64,000 bases of DNA from Larix kaempferi (lineage: Eukaryota > Streptophyta > Pinopsida > Pinales > Pinaceae). The position numbers and the translations under genes are program-made. The stretch lies in the NCBI GenBank assembly GCA_027924585.1, contig BSBM01000592.1, positions 2,604,001-2,668,000 on the forward strand. The letters are read 5' to 3'. Positions 34,346-45,404 of this stretch are shown here, piece by piece. Positions within the stretch are counted from its first letter, which is position 1; every line of letters starts with the position of its first letter. Under the pieces are notes generated by a model. It worked only from the letters and a program-made list of their open reading frames with translations. It was not told the origin of the DNA and made no database searches.

Positions 34346-35620
34346 ATACCCAAATACCATGGAACCACCATACCATCATACCCAAATACCATCATACCCT
34401 TATGAGATTATAGCATCATCATAAATACCATGGAACCACATGTTACACCTGATATTATGCAACATAACATCTCGTGGAATAACAAGCATTATTAATACAT
34501 TGTAATATCAACAATCTATAACTCATAATCACATATTCTAATGGTCATACCATTTCATTAATTACTACATGTGCTCATTTACATCACCATTATCATGGAA
34601 CTAAATCAACATATACTACCGTATGTCATCAACGCGTACCATTCCAACAGTACCATACACCATAACCATATCCCTTAATAGAACATAACATTTTCAAACA
34701 CTAATTAATCATACCATCAAATTGTATCATGTGATCAAAGGAAATAAGTCCACATGCAATCATAGTATGTCATTAATTAGATCGTCACTACTATGGAAAT
34801 GGAACCTACACAAATCACCCATGCTATCAAGATATAATTAGATCATAAGACAACATGTTTGTGATGAATACGGAACATGAAAAATGATAAGAGAGTATGG
34901 AATTATAAACATCAATTAAATCCTATCATCATCTTAAATCATTACAATAGCCTTACACAAGTATAAAGTAGCATGGCATTGTCTAAGGTATAAACTAAAT
35001 GTTTACTCACAGGCATCATTATGACACATCATCTTTCTAACATCTTTACAAATAGTATATTGCATATCATCCCATGCATAACATATCGATAGGTAATGCA
35101 CATAATCAAACATATAGATATTCCATTTAATAGCATAATAAAATATCTCATGAGAATTTGTTGTATAGAAAACATGATTGTTATGCAGTAATTTATTTAG
35201 GGCCTTATGCGTTATTGTATCATCCAATTTCCAGTATTATTAAAGTAATAAATGTTTTAGCTTGCTCAATGTTTTAATTACCTCATTAATGCTTAATCAA
35301 GAAATTGGATAGTTAGTTATAGATTTTTTATGTGATTGTATGTACACACATTTGTGGTTTCATTAACTTATGAATTTAGGTTATTAACATATATGGTTCT
35401 TATATTTTTTCCTTATAAATTCATATTTTTAGAACTATTAGAATTGTAATAATGTATTTGTTGGTTTTGAACACAGGAATGCATTCGTAGAGAGATAATA
35501 TGAATACATTTGTAATGGATTTTAATAATATATCGCATATTTAGAGTATGAGGGAGATCTTGTAACATGTGTCCAATGTTTGTCGAGTTTGTAGAGTAAC
35601 AAAATAATACAAAGTAAAAA
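34346..35620. other. AT-rich host sequence without recognised feature
   Basis: Simple ACCATCATACC-like patches near 34350-34440. No coding signal beyond chance short frames. Confidence 0.5.
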
Positions 35621-35624
35621 GTAA

Positions 35625-36507
35625 TAAATATTATGTCGGCCATAAACAAAAAGGAATAATACAAAGTAAAAAGTAAATATGAGACTTAAACTAGAGACTT
35701 TAGAGCTTAGGATTAGGTAGTAAATATTATGTCGGCCATAAACAAAAAAGAATAATACAAAGTAAAAAGTAAATATGAGACTTAAACTAGAGACTTTAGA
35801 GCTTAGGATTAGGTGGCTCAATAATGCTTGTATATATTAGGATAGGGAGAGGATTTTCAACATTATGTGTATGTTTATGGGATATATATTATGGAAAAAA
35901 AAATCATAATTACATAGATAGGGAACTTAGATGAATACTTGCATGGTAAAACATGCTTGTATATATTAGGATAGGGAGAGGATTTTCAACATAATGTGTA
36001 TGTCTATGGGATATATATTATGGAAAAAAATCATATTATTCTAATGGTAAGTTCACAATCACATATACACTTCCATAAGGGAAACATCTTATGATGTAAT
36101 TAATCTCATAGTTTAAGAAGATTGGTTATATTTGTAGGACATGTTAATTTGATAAAATTAATTAATAATATAAAATAAAATTTGATATAATGTACTATAA
36201 TTAAGATAAAATAATATATCTACTTTTATAACATAAAAAATTGATATCCACTTAATTATCTTAATTTCTTGGTTATGAAAGTTTTTTACCCTTCCTAAGA
36301 CTTAATCAATTTATTTTAATTTATTATTAATTTATTACTTGACCCTTAAGATATAAGATCAATTTTTACAATCCATCAAATATACTTAATTATCTTAATT
36401 TCTTGGTTATGAAAGTTTTTGACCCTTCCTAAGACTTAATCAATTTATTTTAATTTATTACTTGACCCTTAAGATATAAGATCAATTTTTACAATCCATC
36501 AAATATT
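35625..36507. repeat. Three local tandem duplications
   Basis: A 96-bp unit at 35625-35816 (TAAATATTATGTCGGCC, two copies). A block starting ATGCTTGTATATATTAGG at 35824 and again at 35953. A 134-bp unit at 36251-36384 and 36385-36507 (CTTAATTATCTTAATTTCTTGG). The copies are nearly identical, so the events are recent. Confidence 0.9.
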
Positions 36508-36824
36508 TTTTTTAATGAATCTTGGCATATCTTGGTGAATAAACTTTCCATGCCGAAAGTGTAACCTCTTTTTATTTTTTATTTTTTTGAAGAATAGCTA
36601 CATTGGAAACTTATATCTGGCTGTGATATTCTTACCTGTTACTCGAGGTATGGATTTGCTATAGTTGAATGGATTATATTTATGTTGATAAGTGTCTTAT
36701 TTCAACTTTCTGGGTGAAGATGAGGTTGATGAATTTTTATTTTTCAAAAATTGAATGCGTAGATTTTATTATAAATTTTATTGATGAGAAAATCTTCTTT
36801 ATGGTACACAGAAATCAAAGGTTT

Positions 36825-37380
36825 TTATACTAATAATGTTATTAATAATATTATACATATTTATTAGACAAATTTTATAAAATGTTAAATTACAAATTAA
36901 TTTTCATAAAATCTAAAATAACAAACTTGATCTCTATCATTATATAAACAATTTATTCATACTATCATTAATTTTTACCTAAAACTCTTTTTAATTTTTA
37001 CCTAAAATACTTCATAGTTTTGGGCAGAAAGTGACTATGTAAAATGGAAAATGAAGGCAGACTCAAATCCGCTTCAGATTCGTATCAGTAAATAGAAATG
37101 AAAACCATATACAAAAATATATATAATAAAATAAGCACTGCTATGAATCAGACAATTCTTAATCAGTTGTGGAATTTCCTCAAGTGCATCTGAAATACAA
37201 AGATTCCATCTAGGGAGATGAAAAGTTACACGTCCATGAAAATGCAAACTACAAAGGTGTCGAAGGCTAACTAATCGTCTTGTGACTTACAAGGGTTTTA
37301 AGATGCAGGTGCCGAGCATATACCGGCTTCTTACTCGTACAAATAACAAGAATTATTAAGGTAAAACTTTAGCAACCAAA
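36825..37380 (-). pseudogene. Two-exon gene tail, copy 2
   Basis: Same order as copy 1. The first exon is better preserved (SKKPVYARHLHLKTL before GTAAGT near 37290), but the last exon (about 37208-37150) has deletions that break it (SDALEEIPQ, then a shift). Non-coding flanks match copy 1 over several hundred bases, so this was a DNA-level duplication with the intron kept. Confidence 0.55.
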
Positions 37381-37876
37381 TTGAATGTTTTTTATATTTA
37401 TAGTTATTAAATAATTAAAATATGTTTTTTAAATGCCCACTAATGATTTTCCTTTCATATGCCCACTAATTTTTAAGTTAACCATTATGTAGATTAACAT
37501 TATAAGATTTATGATGATTTTCTCTTTATAGATGAAAATTTACTTTTTCATTACTAAAAATCTATATTAATATTTATGTTACGAATTTCTTTACAGAAAA
37601 TACTAATGCTATTATGCAATGCAGAAATGTCATACTTGTCATTGAAATTACTTTTTAAGTTTTATTAAATATAAGACTACATACAGGTTACAACATCTCC
37701 CATTTACTGAATTATAAAGCACTTCTGTGCAAAAATCTATATTTAATATGTGCAAAAATCTATATTTAATATCTGTTAAGAATTTCCGAACAAACCAAAT
37801 TATGATACTATGCAGTGCAGAAGTCTCACGCTTTGTCATTTTCTTCATTGAAATGCCTATCTGGTTCAAACTTCTT
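37381..37876 (-). other. 3' flank of the cullin gene
   Basis: Minus-strand AATAAA at 37661-37666, about 215 nt after the stop, could direct polyadenylation. 37550-37640 and 37730-37850 are diverged copies of each other (AAAAATCTATATT...ATGCAATGCAGAA). Confidence 0.5.
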
Positions 37877-40183
37877 TCAGGCTAAATAACGAATGATATT
37901 ACAATTTTGTTTGTCCCGTTGTAAGAAATCTCTGGAAATCAAATCTTGAATCTGCTTCTGCACTAAGTTGACTTTTGGCTTGAATATCGGTTGGAGTTGC
38001 TGAACGCATTCAATGAATAATTGTTGAGTTGTCATGACTTTTCTAGCCTTCATTGTGCGAACTATTGCAGCATCGATTGCAAGACATCTATCTCGATCTA
38101 CAGCCTCCAGGACTTTCTTCTTTTCATCTACAGCCTCCAGGACTTTCTTCTTTTCATCAATTTGTGGAAGTGCAAGTGCGGGAATCTTAATCCTCGTAGA
38201 TTTGCATGTGAAGCCAGCATTGAATTCAAAATTATCAGTTTTGGCTATTGTTTGCGTGACGGGTTCCTTCAAAATGATTTTGTACTTTCCACATACAATA
38301 GAACGCAGCAGTCTAACAACATCCTGCTCTGGCAAATTTAACTGCGATCTGATATCTTCGTATGTTAACCTTTCCGAGTCATTGAACAGTAGAAGCATAA
38401 CTGCCTGCTTGGTTGATACTGTAATTTCTATGGGCTTAGAGTCAAACTTTCCAATAATTTTACAATTTCCCAAGCTGTATATCCACGTAAGTTTACGATG
38501 CTGATATTTTGTGGAATAAAATCCTTTGTATAAGTCAATGCATTTAAGCATTTGCGATGGTAGATTAAGTTCAGAGGACTTGCAGCAGGTTGGCCAGACT
38601 CCATTCGTTAATACTGTAACAGTGAAATCTATTCCAGGATGCATATTTGAATAATCATCAAGGTATGTTTTGAAGTCAACTTGAGTCTCCATTGATAGTG
38701 TGACATCATTAACCATGCGCTCCATCTTTGATGTAAACAGGAAACCAAATCGTTGCTTTACCTTGGACAATATGGTTCCTTCGTGAATTATATCATTTGC
38801 ACTTTTATCGAATAGTAATCTGCGAGATAGTTTTTTACTGTGAAATTCGCCAAATAAATCTTTATCACTGACATATTGAAGAAGATTCACGGCCTTTTCA
38901 AGAACACTCTCAATATCATCACCACTGCCACTCTTTTTAAGCACGTTGTCAAAAAATGTAGCCAGCAACTCAGCAGTTGTGCTTCCTTCAATTCTTCGAT
39001 CACATATTACTTCAAACGCTTCCTTTAAGACTTTACAAAAAATAGCACTTCCTTGAAATACATCCACAACGTAGTTCATCCACTTATCATGGAGTTCACT
39101 AATCTTCTCCACAAATTCATGTTGAGCAGCTTGAATGGCATCTATATCACTTCTGCCCGCATTGTTGCGGGCAGCATCTTCCACCCATTTAATTAATGTT
39201 ATTCCTTGGCTGGTTACATGCTGTTTAAATATATTTGCAACCGGTTCCAATCCTTTAGGGATTCTACCGAACAGCCTGTACATCCTTGAAAGATCGTCTT
39301 TCTTCTCGCCTATAAGCAAAGCACAGCAGCCCGAATATTCATTTTCCAAAAGTTGAGTTCGATAACTTGGTGAGAGAATTTCATTTTGTACTTTCTCTAG
39401 TAACTTCTGCTCGTTGCTAGAGTGCAAAAACTGAGCAGCTCTTTCTTTTTCACGTCTCAAACATTCTTCAGCGTTGAGCATATAGTCAGGACAAGAATAC
39501 TCTAAAAGCCATAAAGCGGCCTTCTTAGAATAATAAGCTCCAGTCTCTTCCAACATGGCAGCTTCAAATTCCTCCACGTAGATATTCAAGTGATCCGATT
39601 CCATGCGCATCTCCACAAAAATGTTCAGAACGGTTCTCAACAAAGCGCGATCAATTTGTTCTCCCTCGCGTTCCCGATTGATCAGCTGAAGCAGCACATT
39701 CTTCACCTTAGTCTTGATGCTATTATAGACCATGTTACGGAAACACATCATTCCAACTTCCATTAGCGACTGGTCTGACCTTTTTTCGACGTAGCGATAC
39801 CGGGCTGACATTTTTTCGAGGTCGCAATGTTCAATACCAGAGAACATATGTGACATTAATCGGACCATCACCTTATGATTTCCCCAACATTTCACGAGTT
39901 CTCTCAACATGAACTCATCACGTACATTCTCTAAAGCTGGTAATACAGAGAGAGCAATGTATTCATCAAACGAATCCCTGTATTTACCATACAGTTTCTG
40001 TGCGTTCCCAGGAATTTGTGTACACAGTTCGTAGACAGTTGCATAACTGTTCATGTACTCCAAAGCCAAAGCAGGGAACTCATCTTTTAAATCTGCTTTC
40101 AGAATCTCTGTCAACTTGAGGATACCCTTCTGAATAATAGCCCATCCTTCATTAAATTCTAAAGTAATATCACTTGACATCAT
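37877..40183 (-). CDS. CUL1-like cullin, intronless
   Basis: 768 codons, uninterrupted. Cullins are the scaffold of cullin-RING ubiquitin ligases: the N-terminal half binds SKP1/F-box adaptors and the C-terminal half binds RBX1 and the E2. The N-terminal cullin repeats (about 1-400) keep VYELCTQ and NHKVMVR. The cullin-homology region keeps GLEPVANIFKQHVT, ELLATFFDN, KKLSRRLLFDKSAND and RKLTWIYSLG. The winged-helix end keeps AAIVRTMKARKV and finishes IIRYLA. The neddylation lysine is residue 712, 56 residues from the end as in Arabidopsis CUL1. It is longer than the usual 738-744, partly through a 10-residue tandem repeat (DEKKKVLEAV). Plant CUL1 genes have many introns, so this is probably a retrocopy. 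No long poly(A) remnant is obvious. The open frame suggests it is functional. Confidence 0.9.
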   Translation of the reverse strand: MMSSDITLEFNEGWAIIQKGILKLTEILKADLKDEFPALALEYMNSYATVYELCTQIPGNAQKLYGKYRDSFDEYIALSVLPALENVRDEFMLRELVKCWGNHKVMVRLMSHMFSGIEHCDLEKMSARYRYVEKRSDQSLMEVGMMCFRNMVYNSIKTKVKNVLLQLINREREGEQIDRALLRTVLNIFVEMRMESDHLNIYVEEFEAAMLEETGAYYSKKAALWLLEYSCPDYMLNAEECLRREKERAAQFLHSSNEQKLLEKVQNEILSPSYRTQLLENEYSGCCALLIGEKKDDLSRMYRLFGRIPKGLEPVANIFKQHVTSQGITLIKWVEDAARNNAGRSDIDAIQAAQHEFVEKISELHDKWMNYVVDVFQGSAIFCKVLKEAFEVICDRRIEGSTTAELLATFFDNVLKKSGSGDDIESVLEKAVNLLQYVSDKDLFGEFHSKKLSRRLLFDKSANDIIHEGTILSKVKQRFGFLFTSKMERMVNDVTLSMETQVDFKTYLDDYSNMHPGIDFTVTVLTNGVWPTCCKSSELNLPSQMLKCIDLYKGFYSTKYQHRKLTWIYSLGNCKIIGKFDSKPIEITVSTKQAVMLLLFNDSERLTYEDIRSQLNLPEQDVVRLLRSIVCGKYKIILKEPVTQTIAKTDNFEFNAGFTCKSTRIKIPALALPQIDEKKKVLEAVDEKKKVLEAVDRDRCLAIDAAIVRTMKARKVMTTQQLFIECVQQLQPIFKPKVNLVQKQIQDLISRDFLQRDKQNCNIIRYLA

Positions 40184-40211
40184 CGTCGTAATAGTCTGCC
40201 TTTCTTAGCCT

Positions 40212-40345
40212 TCAATTTCTGTCAACCTCGGTCCGTCAACGTTACAGATCAGACGTATTGTTTCACTTTGTCATAACTCAATTTCTGTCAAGCTCGATCC
40301 GTCAACGTTACAGATCAGATCAGAGGTTACCGAGTCAAGGACTGA
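40212..40345. repeat. 66-bp tandem duplication in the cullin 5' region
   Basis: TCAATTTCTGTCAA.CTCG.TC at 40212 and 40278. On the minus strand each unit contains two TTGAC cores, the W-box core, and a further CGTTGACTT lies at about 40348-40356. Confidence 0.8.
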
Positions 40346-40433
40346 AGTCAACGTATTCGAAAACGGACCAAAAATCGGAAGAGCCACACTGAATAATAAT
40401 TGAAATGATGATTTTTACAATAAGAGAAAAGCC

Positions 40434-40441
40434 CTTTTATA
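40434..40441 (-). promoter_or_regulatory. TATA box of the cullin gene
   Basis: Plus CTTTTATA, minus TATAAAAG within ACCTATAAAAGGGC, about 250 bp upstream of the ATG. Transcription would start near 40405, giving a leader of about 220 nt. Confidence 0.6.
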
Positions 40442-40554
40442 GGTCTAAACACACGTTTCAATGGAATGGTGTGACCCTACGCTCAGCTAACTAATATTAC
40501 ATTTAATATTTAAAATATTTCTTCCTAAATAATTAGATACATAACAAGGAAACC

Positions 40555-40938
40555 CAATCTTTCTTTCTAGCCGACATGGTCGTGTTGTGAATTAAATGAT
40601 TAACCTTAAACAATACCATACACATGGAAGTGAATTACCATACACCATACACATGGAATTAAAATTCTCTAGCTTACACATGCAGGTTTTCCTCTCGTTG
40701 TCCAACAAAAAATTCATGACCTTAATAGAGCAAGATCATAATGGTCAGACTCATTTTTTTACCATGAATCTAGTAGCCATTTTTTATGTTGGTAGATGCC
40801 CATTATGGAAGATAATCAAAAGCACAGAGACAATAAAGGTTAGGCTCATTTTTTTACCATGGATCTAGTAACCATTTTTTTATGTTGGTAGATGCCCATT
40901 ATGGAAGATAATCAAAAGCACAGAGACAATAAAGGTTA
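40555..40938. repeat. Dispersed repeat copy 1 plus a 95-bp tandem duplication
   Basis: 40555-40749 (CTTTCTAGCCGACATGGTCG to AACAAGATCATAAT-like) recurs at 63437-63655. Directly after it, CTCATTTTTTTACCATG starts two 95-bp units at 40750 and 40845. Confidence 0.85.
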
Positions 40939-41530
40939 GGTGTTAAGCACATTAGTCTCATTAGATGTAAATTTGTACAATGAGAATGTCCCTTGGGTTC
41001 AAATTTCCTAGTGGATTCTTGGATGCTAGAGTGACTCTTTGTATTCACCAACAATTTTTGGTCTTCTCCTTATGTGAATAGGGAGATAATCCTAGCAACA
41101 AGGATTATGTTCCCAACAATTCCCCCCTTAATGCGAAGGGGTGTATGTGACCCCAAGAAAAATATAGATGAATGAATGGAAGTGGACAACTACTACTGCT
41201 GAACATTTCCAAATTGAAAATCCAAATTTCCAAGCAAGTTAGCATAAGTTGAATTCTCCTGCTAAATACAAGTGCTCTCTGAAGCGGTGGTTTTGGTTGA
41301 CCACAAACAAAAAGGGGCTAGCAGAAGCTGAAATATTCTACTAAGTGGTTGGTTTAAGGATGACCGACAAACTATCAAACTTGGCATGAATGCTCCGAGG
41401 TTTTGTGAAGAGTCAAAGGTTTTCTGGAAAGTGGTGGTTTTAGGACCACCATCTAATGTCTAGCAGAAGCTGAATTATTCTACCAAATTTGTGGTTTTAG
41501 GCTGACCACAAACTCTGGAGCTCACTCGAA
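40939..41530 (-). other. Possible copia LTR edge and repeated flank
   Basis: Minus strand shows TAAGGGGGGAATTGTTGGGAAC near 41095-41116: a purine tract followed by TGTTGGGAAC, the layout of a copia polypurine tract and LTR start. To its right, CTAGCAGAAGCTGAA and GTGGTTTTAGG..GACCAC recur at 41315-41340 and 41458-41505. No partner LTR found. Confidence 0.35.
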
Positions 41531-41618
41531 CATGGCACTGGCTTATTTTGCTTGTTCTGGATTGCTTGTTTCTGATTGTCTTCATCCCCCCTGTGTCAGG
41601 AACAATGTGAGGAGTGGG

Positions 41619-41701
41619 AGTCTCATGGTGGTTATGAGTATAACAAGTATAGATCTCATGGTGGTTATGAGTATCCCAATTAGAAATCTCATGGTGGTTA
41701 T
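41619..41701. repeat. Three-copy 33-36-bp host repeat at the F insertion site
   Basis: TCTCATGGTGGTTATGAGTAT recurs three times (near 41620, 41656 and 41686). The third copy is interrupted after GTTAT by the F LTR and resumes as GTTACGAGTGTC at 61787. Confidence 0.85.
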
Positions 41702-42305
41702 TGTTGAAATATTGTAACTTCAAAGAATATTATATTTGTACTTTATTATTCCGGAGATGTTTCATTCCTCCGTGGAGATCTTATTGTATATCTGGAGATG
41801 TTTATTCCTCTATCGAAATGTGGTAACTTGGGTTATTAGACTTCCCTAGTGGGGGTCGGCCCTGTATGTGTTATGTGGGTCAAAGGGTTGTTAGACCACC
41901 CTAGAAGGGTCGGCCCAGTCAATTGTAGTGGGGTGTTTAACCCAATGGTAAAGTTGGGGCCGACCTAATTAATATATTGTACAAGTCGGAGATGTGTATA
42001 AATAGAGGAGGTGAGCTCCTCATTTGATACACTTCCCTCACTCAAAATGTAGCGCACTTGTGGAGGAGAGGTCTGCTATGGTGGAGGAGGAGATCATGTC
42101 TTTGGTTTGCATCTTTGTATATTGCTGGTCATCTATATTGAGGAAGCTTTGCTGAGTTTTCTACCCCATGAGGGTTTCCCAGGATAAATCTGTGTCTCTT
42201 GTGTTTTGTTGTGCTTGTTGTTTCTTCAGTGATCTTGTATATGCTATTATTGTGAAAAGGAATGTAATGCTTCTATTTTCTGTCTTAGCATATTAAATCT
42301 TAACA
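41702..42305 (+). repeat. Family F LTR 1
   Basis: 604 bp, TGTTGAAATATTG...ATCTTAACA. TATAAATAGAGGAGG promoter box near 41998-42012. Two GGTCGGCCC...TTAGACCACCCTA boxes. Confidence 0.95.
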
Positions 42306-43500
42306 TGGTATCAGATCTAACCTGAAGGAAGGCAATGTATGGCACTTACGACACTTGCTTCTCTTGCGACAATTTGAAGGTTAGAGTTTTATATAGCAAA
42401 AACCAGTCATCGTGGAACTTTCGCTATAAATCCATTTTGGTGAAGGTTCAGGATCTAAAAAGTTTACAGGTCGTAGATAACATCCCCATGTACCTTGTGT
42501 CCAAAGGGAACCCTCATATTCGTTGTACTTTGTGAGTTATGATCAGTACAAGTTAGGGTTTGTGCCTCTTCCAGATCTCAGTAATAATCAGGTGACCTTG
42601 GCAAAGAGGTCATAACTTGGGCTAGGAAGCTCCAAATGAAATTTCGTAAAAAGTGATAGGTAGTACACAGACTGTACTATCTCAGGAAACGTTTTTAGAG
42701 GCCGAAGTTGAACCAGTCACACGTGGAACTCCGTACAAGTTCGCTCTCCTGTTTTATCCCATAAACAGGTCACGTTGCGACACAGGGCATAACTCTCTCT
42801 CAGAAAATCCAATTGAGGTCAGACCTATCGGGATGGAAAGATGACAGGTCAGGATAACGCAGAAAAAAATTTCAAACCCTGTGCAGCGAAACGTTTGGAG
42901 TTATAGCAGAAACAATCAGGTACATATTTCTGTCAAAACATAATTATTTTTTGAGCACATTCATTCATGGCTTCCGGAATTTAGGGTTTTGGAGAAAGTT
43001 AGAATTTTTAGAATCGGAGTCCATGGCTGAATGCTACTCAGGAAAATCAAAATTTAGAGACCAATATTGAATTTTTTGGTTCGGTAGAAGACTGGGCTTG
43101 ATCAAACCCCAGTTCGGGATTTTGATCGAAAAGATGGAAAATTAAGGCTTCATTAAAAGTTGGAATTTTTGAAGTTTGTGACCACGGATGGAAGCTCCTC
43201 AGAAAAATAAGAGTTTAGAGCCTTGGATCAAACCTTTTGATTGGGCAGAAAGGTGGGCTCCATCAAACCCTAGTTCGGGATCCTGTCGAGAAGATCCAGA
43301 GTTTCAAAGGCAATTTTGAGGGGTCAAATTTTGGAGATTTCAAAATTGAAGTAAGCTAGTTTGATCAGCTCAGCAAGACACATCCTTCCATCCATTCAGA
43401 AGTGTGAAAGTCAAAGATTGAATTTTTAGGGTTTGTCTAGCAAACCCTAATCAAGCTCCAGATCAGGTTTCAGGGGGAGTTGAGGCTAAGGCCTTACATA
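42306..43500 (+). other. Family F primer site and leader, copy 1
   Basis: 42306-42317 is TGGTATCAGATC, the Met-tRNA site with one change. The leader carries the conserved 63-codon frame at 42653-42844 and TTGATCAAACCCCAGTTCGGG blocks. A 66-codon frame at 42335 is not conserved in E. Confidence 0.75.
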
Positions 43501-44799
43501 AGAAGACTACAAGAAGTCTCGACAGGTATGACTTAAGGAGGTTTAGGTATGTCTTGAAATTTGATTCTTGATTAAGTTCATAATATGTTTGTCTTCATAT
43601 TATTTATTAGTACAATCTTGATTAATGTTAGAATTGTCTTATCACCCTAGTAACAGTATGAATGCATGTGAATGATAGAAGACATTCATTGATTAGGGCT
43701 ATATGATTGTACTAATGCACTGTGGTGTTGTATGAGGTTGATGTTGTCTGCTAACAAGATACAGGTACATCACAAAAGACAAATCAAGTTCCATGACCAT
43801 GACAACATGAAGACAAAGACTCATCCATAATCTTTGTTCTACTTACGAGGTATGTATGACTTTGTTCTATTATGAGATATGCAGGTTCCAGCACAAAATC
43901 TCTAAATCATTGAAGAGAACAAAGAAGATATTGATTAGGTATGTTAGACATAACTAAGCAGGTATACTAATCCAGGTATGTTTTCCTATATCAAGTTAGA
44001 ATCTTACCTTGTGTTAGGATCCCTTATATAAGTATACTTGGTATGATTGGTTATGCTTATTCATAAAGATTAGAAATGTAAGTAATCAAGGGTTTATGCA
44101 TATTATGTCTTTTATCTTGATTGATGATATGCATGAGTAAAAGAAGACTTCCTTGAAACCTTTAATACTAATGTTTATTATCTATGATCATGACTATACA
44201 TATTCAAGAATTATAATATACTAATGAATGTATGTTTGTGTATGAGATCATGAGGATAACACTAGTGCAAAATTGAGCATGCACAGTGGTACAGAATGAA
44301 TAGAAGTTCAAAAGACATTTAGAAGATCAAGCGGGAGGCAACCACACAAACATAAAAGATAAGTATTTGAGTTGTTATTTGAAATAGTAAATGATATTGC
44401 TTGTAATAGTTGTATACATATTTGTATTCCTAGAATATATCATGCTGAGTGTAAGCATTCATATAGCATTGAACAGTATACTACTAATATGCATATAGCA
44501 TTGAACAGTATACTACTAATCGTGATGGTCTAGATGACGATGCTAATGATCATGTCATGACGATGCTGATGATCTTGTGATGACAATGTTGATGTTGCTG
44601 TAGCTGTTCGAGTGCTGCAAAAGATAAAGACTCAGTACTGAAGATGTTGATGTTCCAGTATTGAAGATGTTCTAGTAACTGCTTGAGTTACTGATGATGT
44701 TGAGAAAGCTTCCAATGATTTATAGATGTATCATGTATGATGTTGATGACTCCTTGCTCGTGCAGATGCTGTTATAATATCCTTCTCGTTAAGGGGGAG
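43501..44799 (+). other. Family F middle region with AGGTATG motifs, then an abrupt join to the array tail
   Basis: AGGTATG at 43524, 43545, 43848, 43937 and 43974. CATATAGCATTGAACAGTAT is duplicated at 44460-44520. Immediately after it the sequence jumps to the CGTGATGGTCTAGATGACG array tail, skipping everything equivalent to about 57570-60870. It ends with the purine tract AAGGGGGAG at 44791-44799. Confidence 0.75.
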
Positions 44800-45404
44800 T
44801 GTTGAAATATTGTAACTTCAAAGAATATTATATTTGTACTTTATTATTCCGGAGATTTTTCATTCCTCCGTGGAGATCTTATTGTATATCTGGAGATGTT
44901 TATTCCTCCGTCGGAATTTGGTAACTTGGGTTATTAGACTTCCCTAGTGGGGGTCGACCCTGTATGTGTTATGTGGGTCAAAGGGTTGTTAGACCACCCT
45001 AGAAGGGTCGTCCGAGTCAATTGTAGTGGGGTGTTTAACCCAATGGTAAAGTTGGGGCCGACCTAATTAATATATTGTACAAGTTGGAGATGTGTATAAA
45101 TAGAGGAGGTGAGCTCCTCATTTGATACACTTCCCTCACTCATAATGTAGCGCACTTGTGGAGGAGAGGTCTGCTATGGTGGAGGAGGAGATCATGTCTT
45201 TGGTTTGCATCTTTGTATATTTCTGTTCATCTATATTGAGGAAGCTTTGCTCGGTTTTCTACCCCATGAGGGTTTCCCAGGATAAATTTGTGTCTCTTGT
45301 GTTTTTGTTGTGCTTGTTGTTTCTTCAGTGATCCTGTATATGCTATTATTGTGAAAAGGAATGTAATGCTGCTATTTTCTGTCTTAGCACATTAAATCTT
45401 AACA
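44800..45404 (+). repeat. Family F LTR 2
   Basis: 605 bp, preceded by the purine tract and followed by a perfect primer site TGGTATCAGAGC (45405-45416). It therefore serves as 3' LTR of one copy and 5' LTR of the next. Confidence 0.95.

Noticed and set aside
38034-38504. 106-156-codon plus-strand frames opposite the cullin gene
   Set aside because: Antisense shadows of a strongly conserved coding sequence.
42335-42535. 66-codon frame just after the F primer site, present in three F copies
   Set aside because: In E the ATG is ACG and the frame breaks soon after; similarity of the F copies only reflects their recent common origin.
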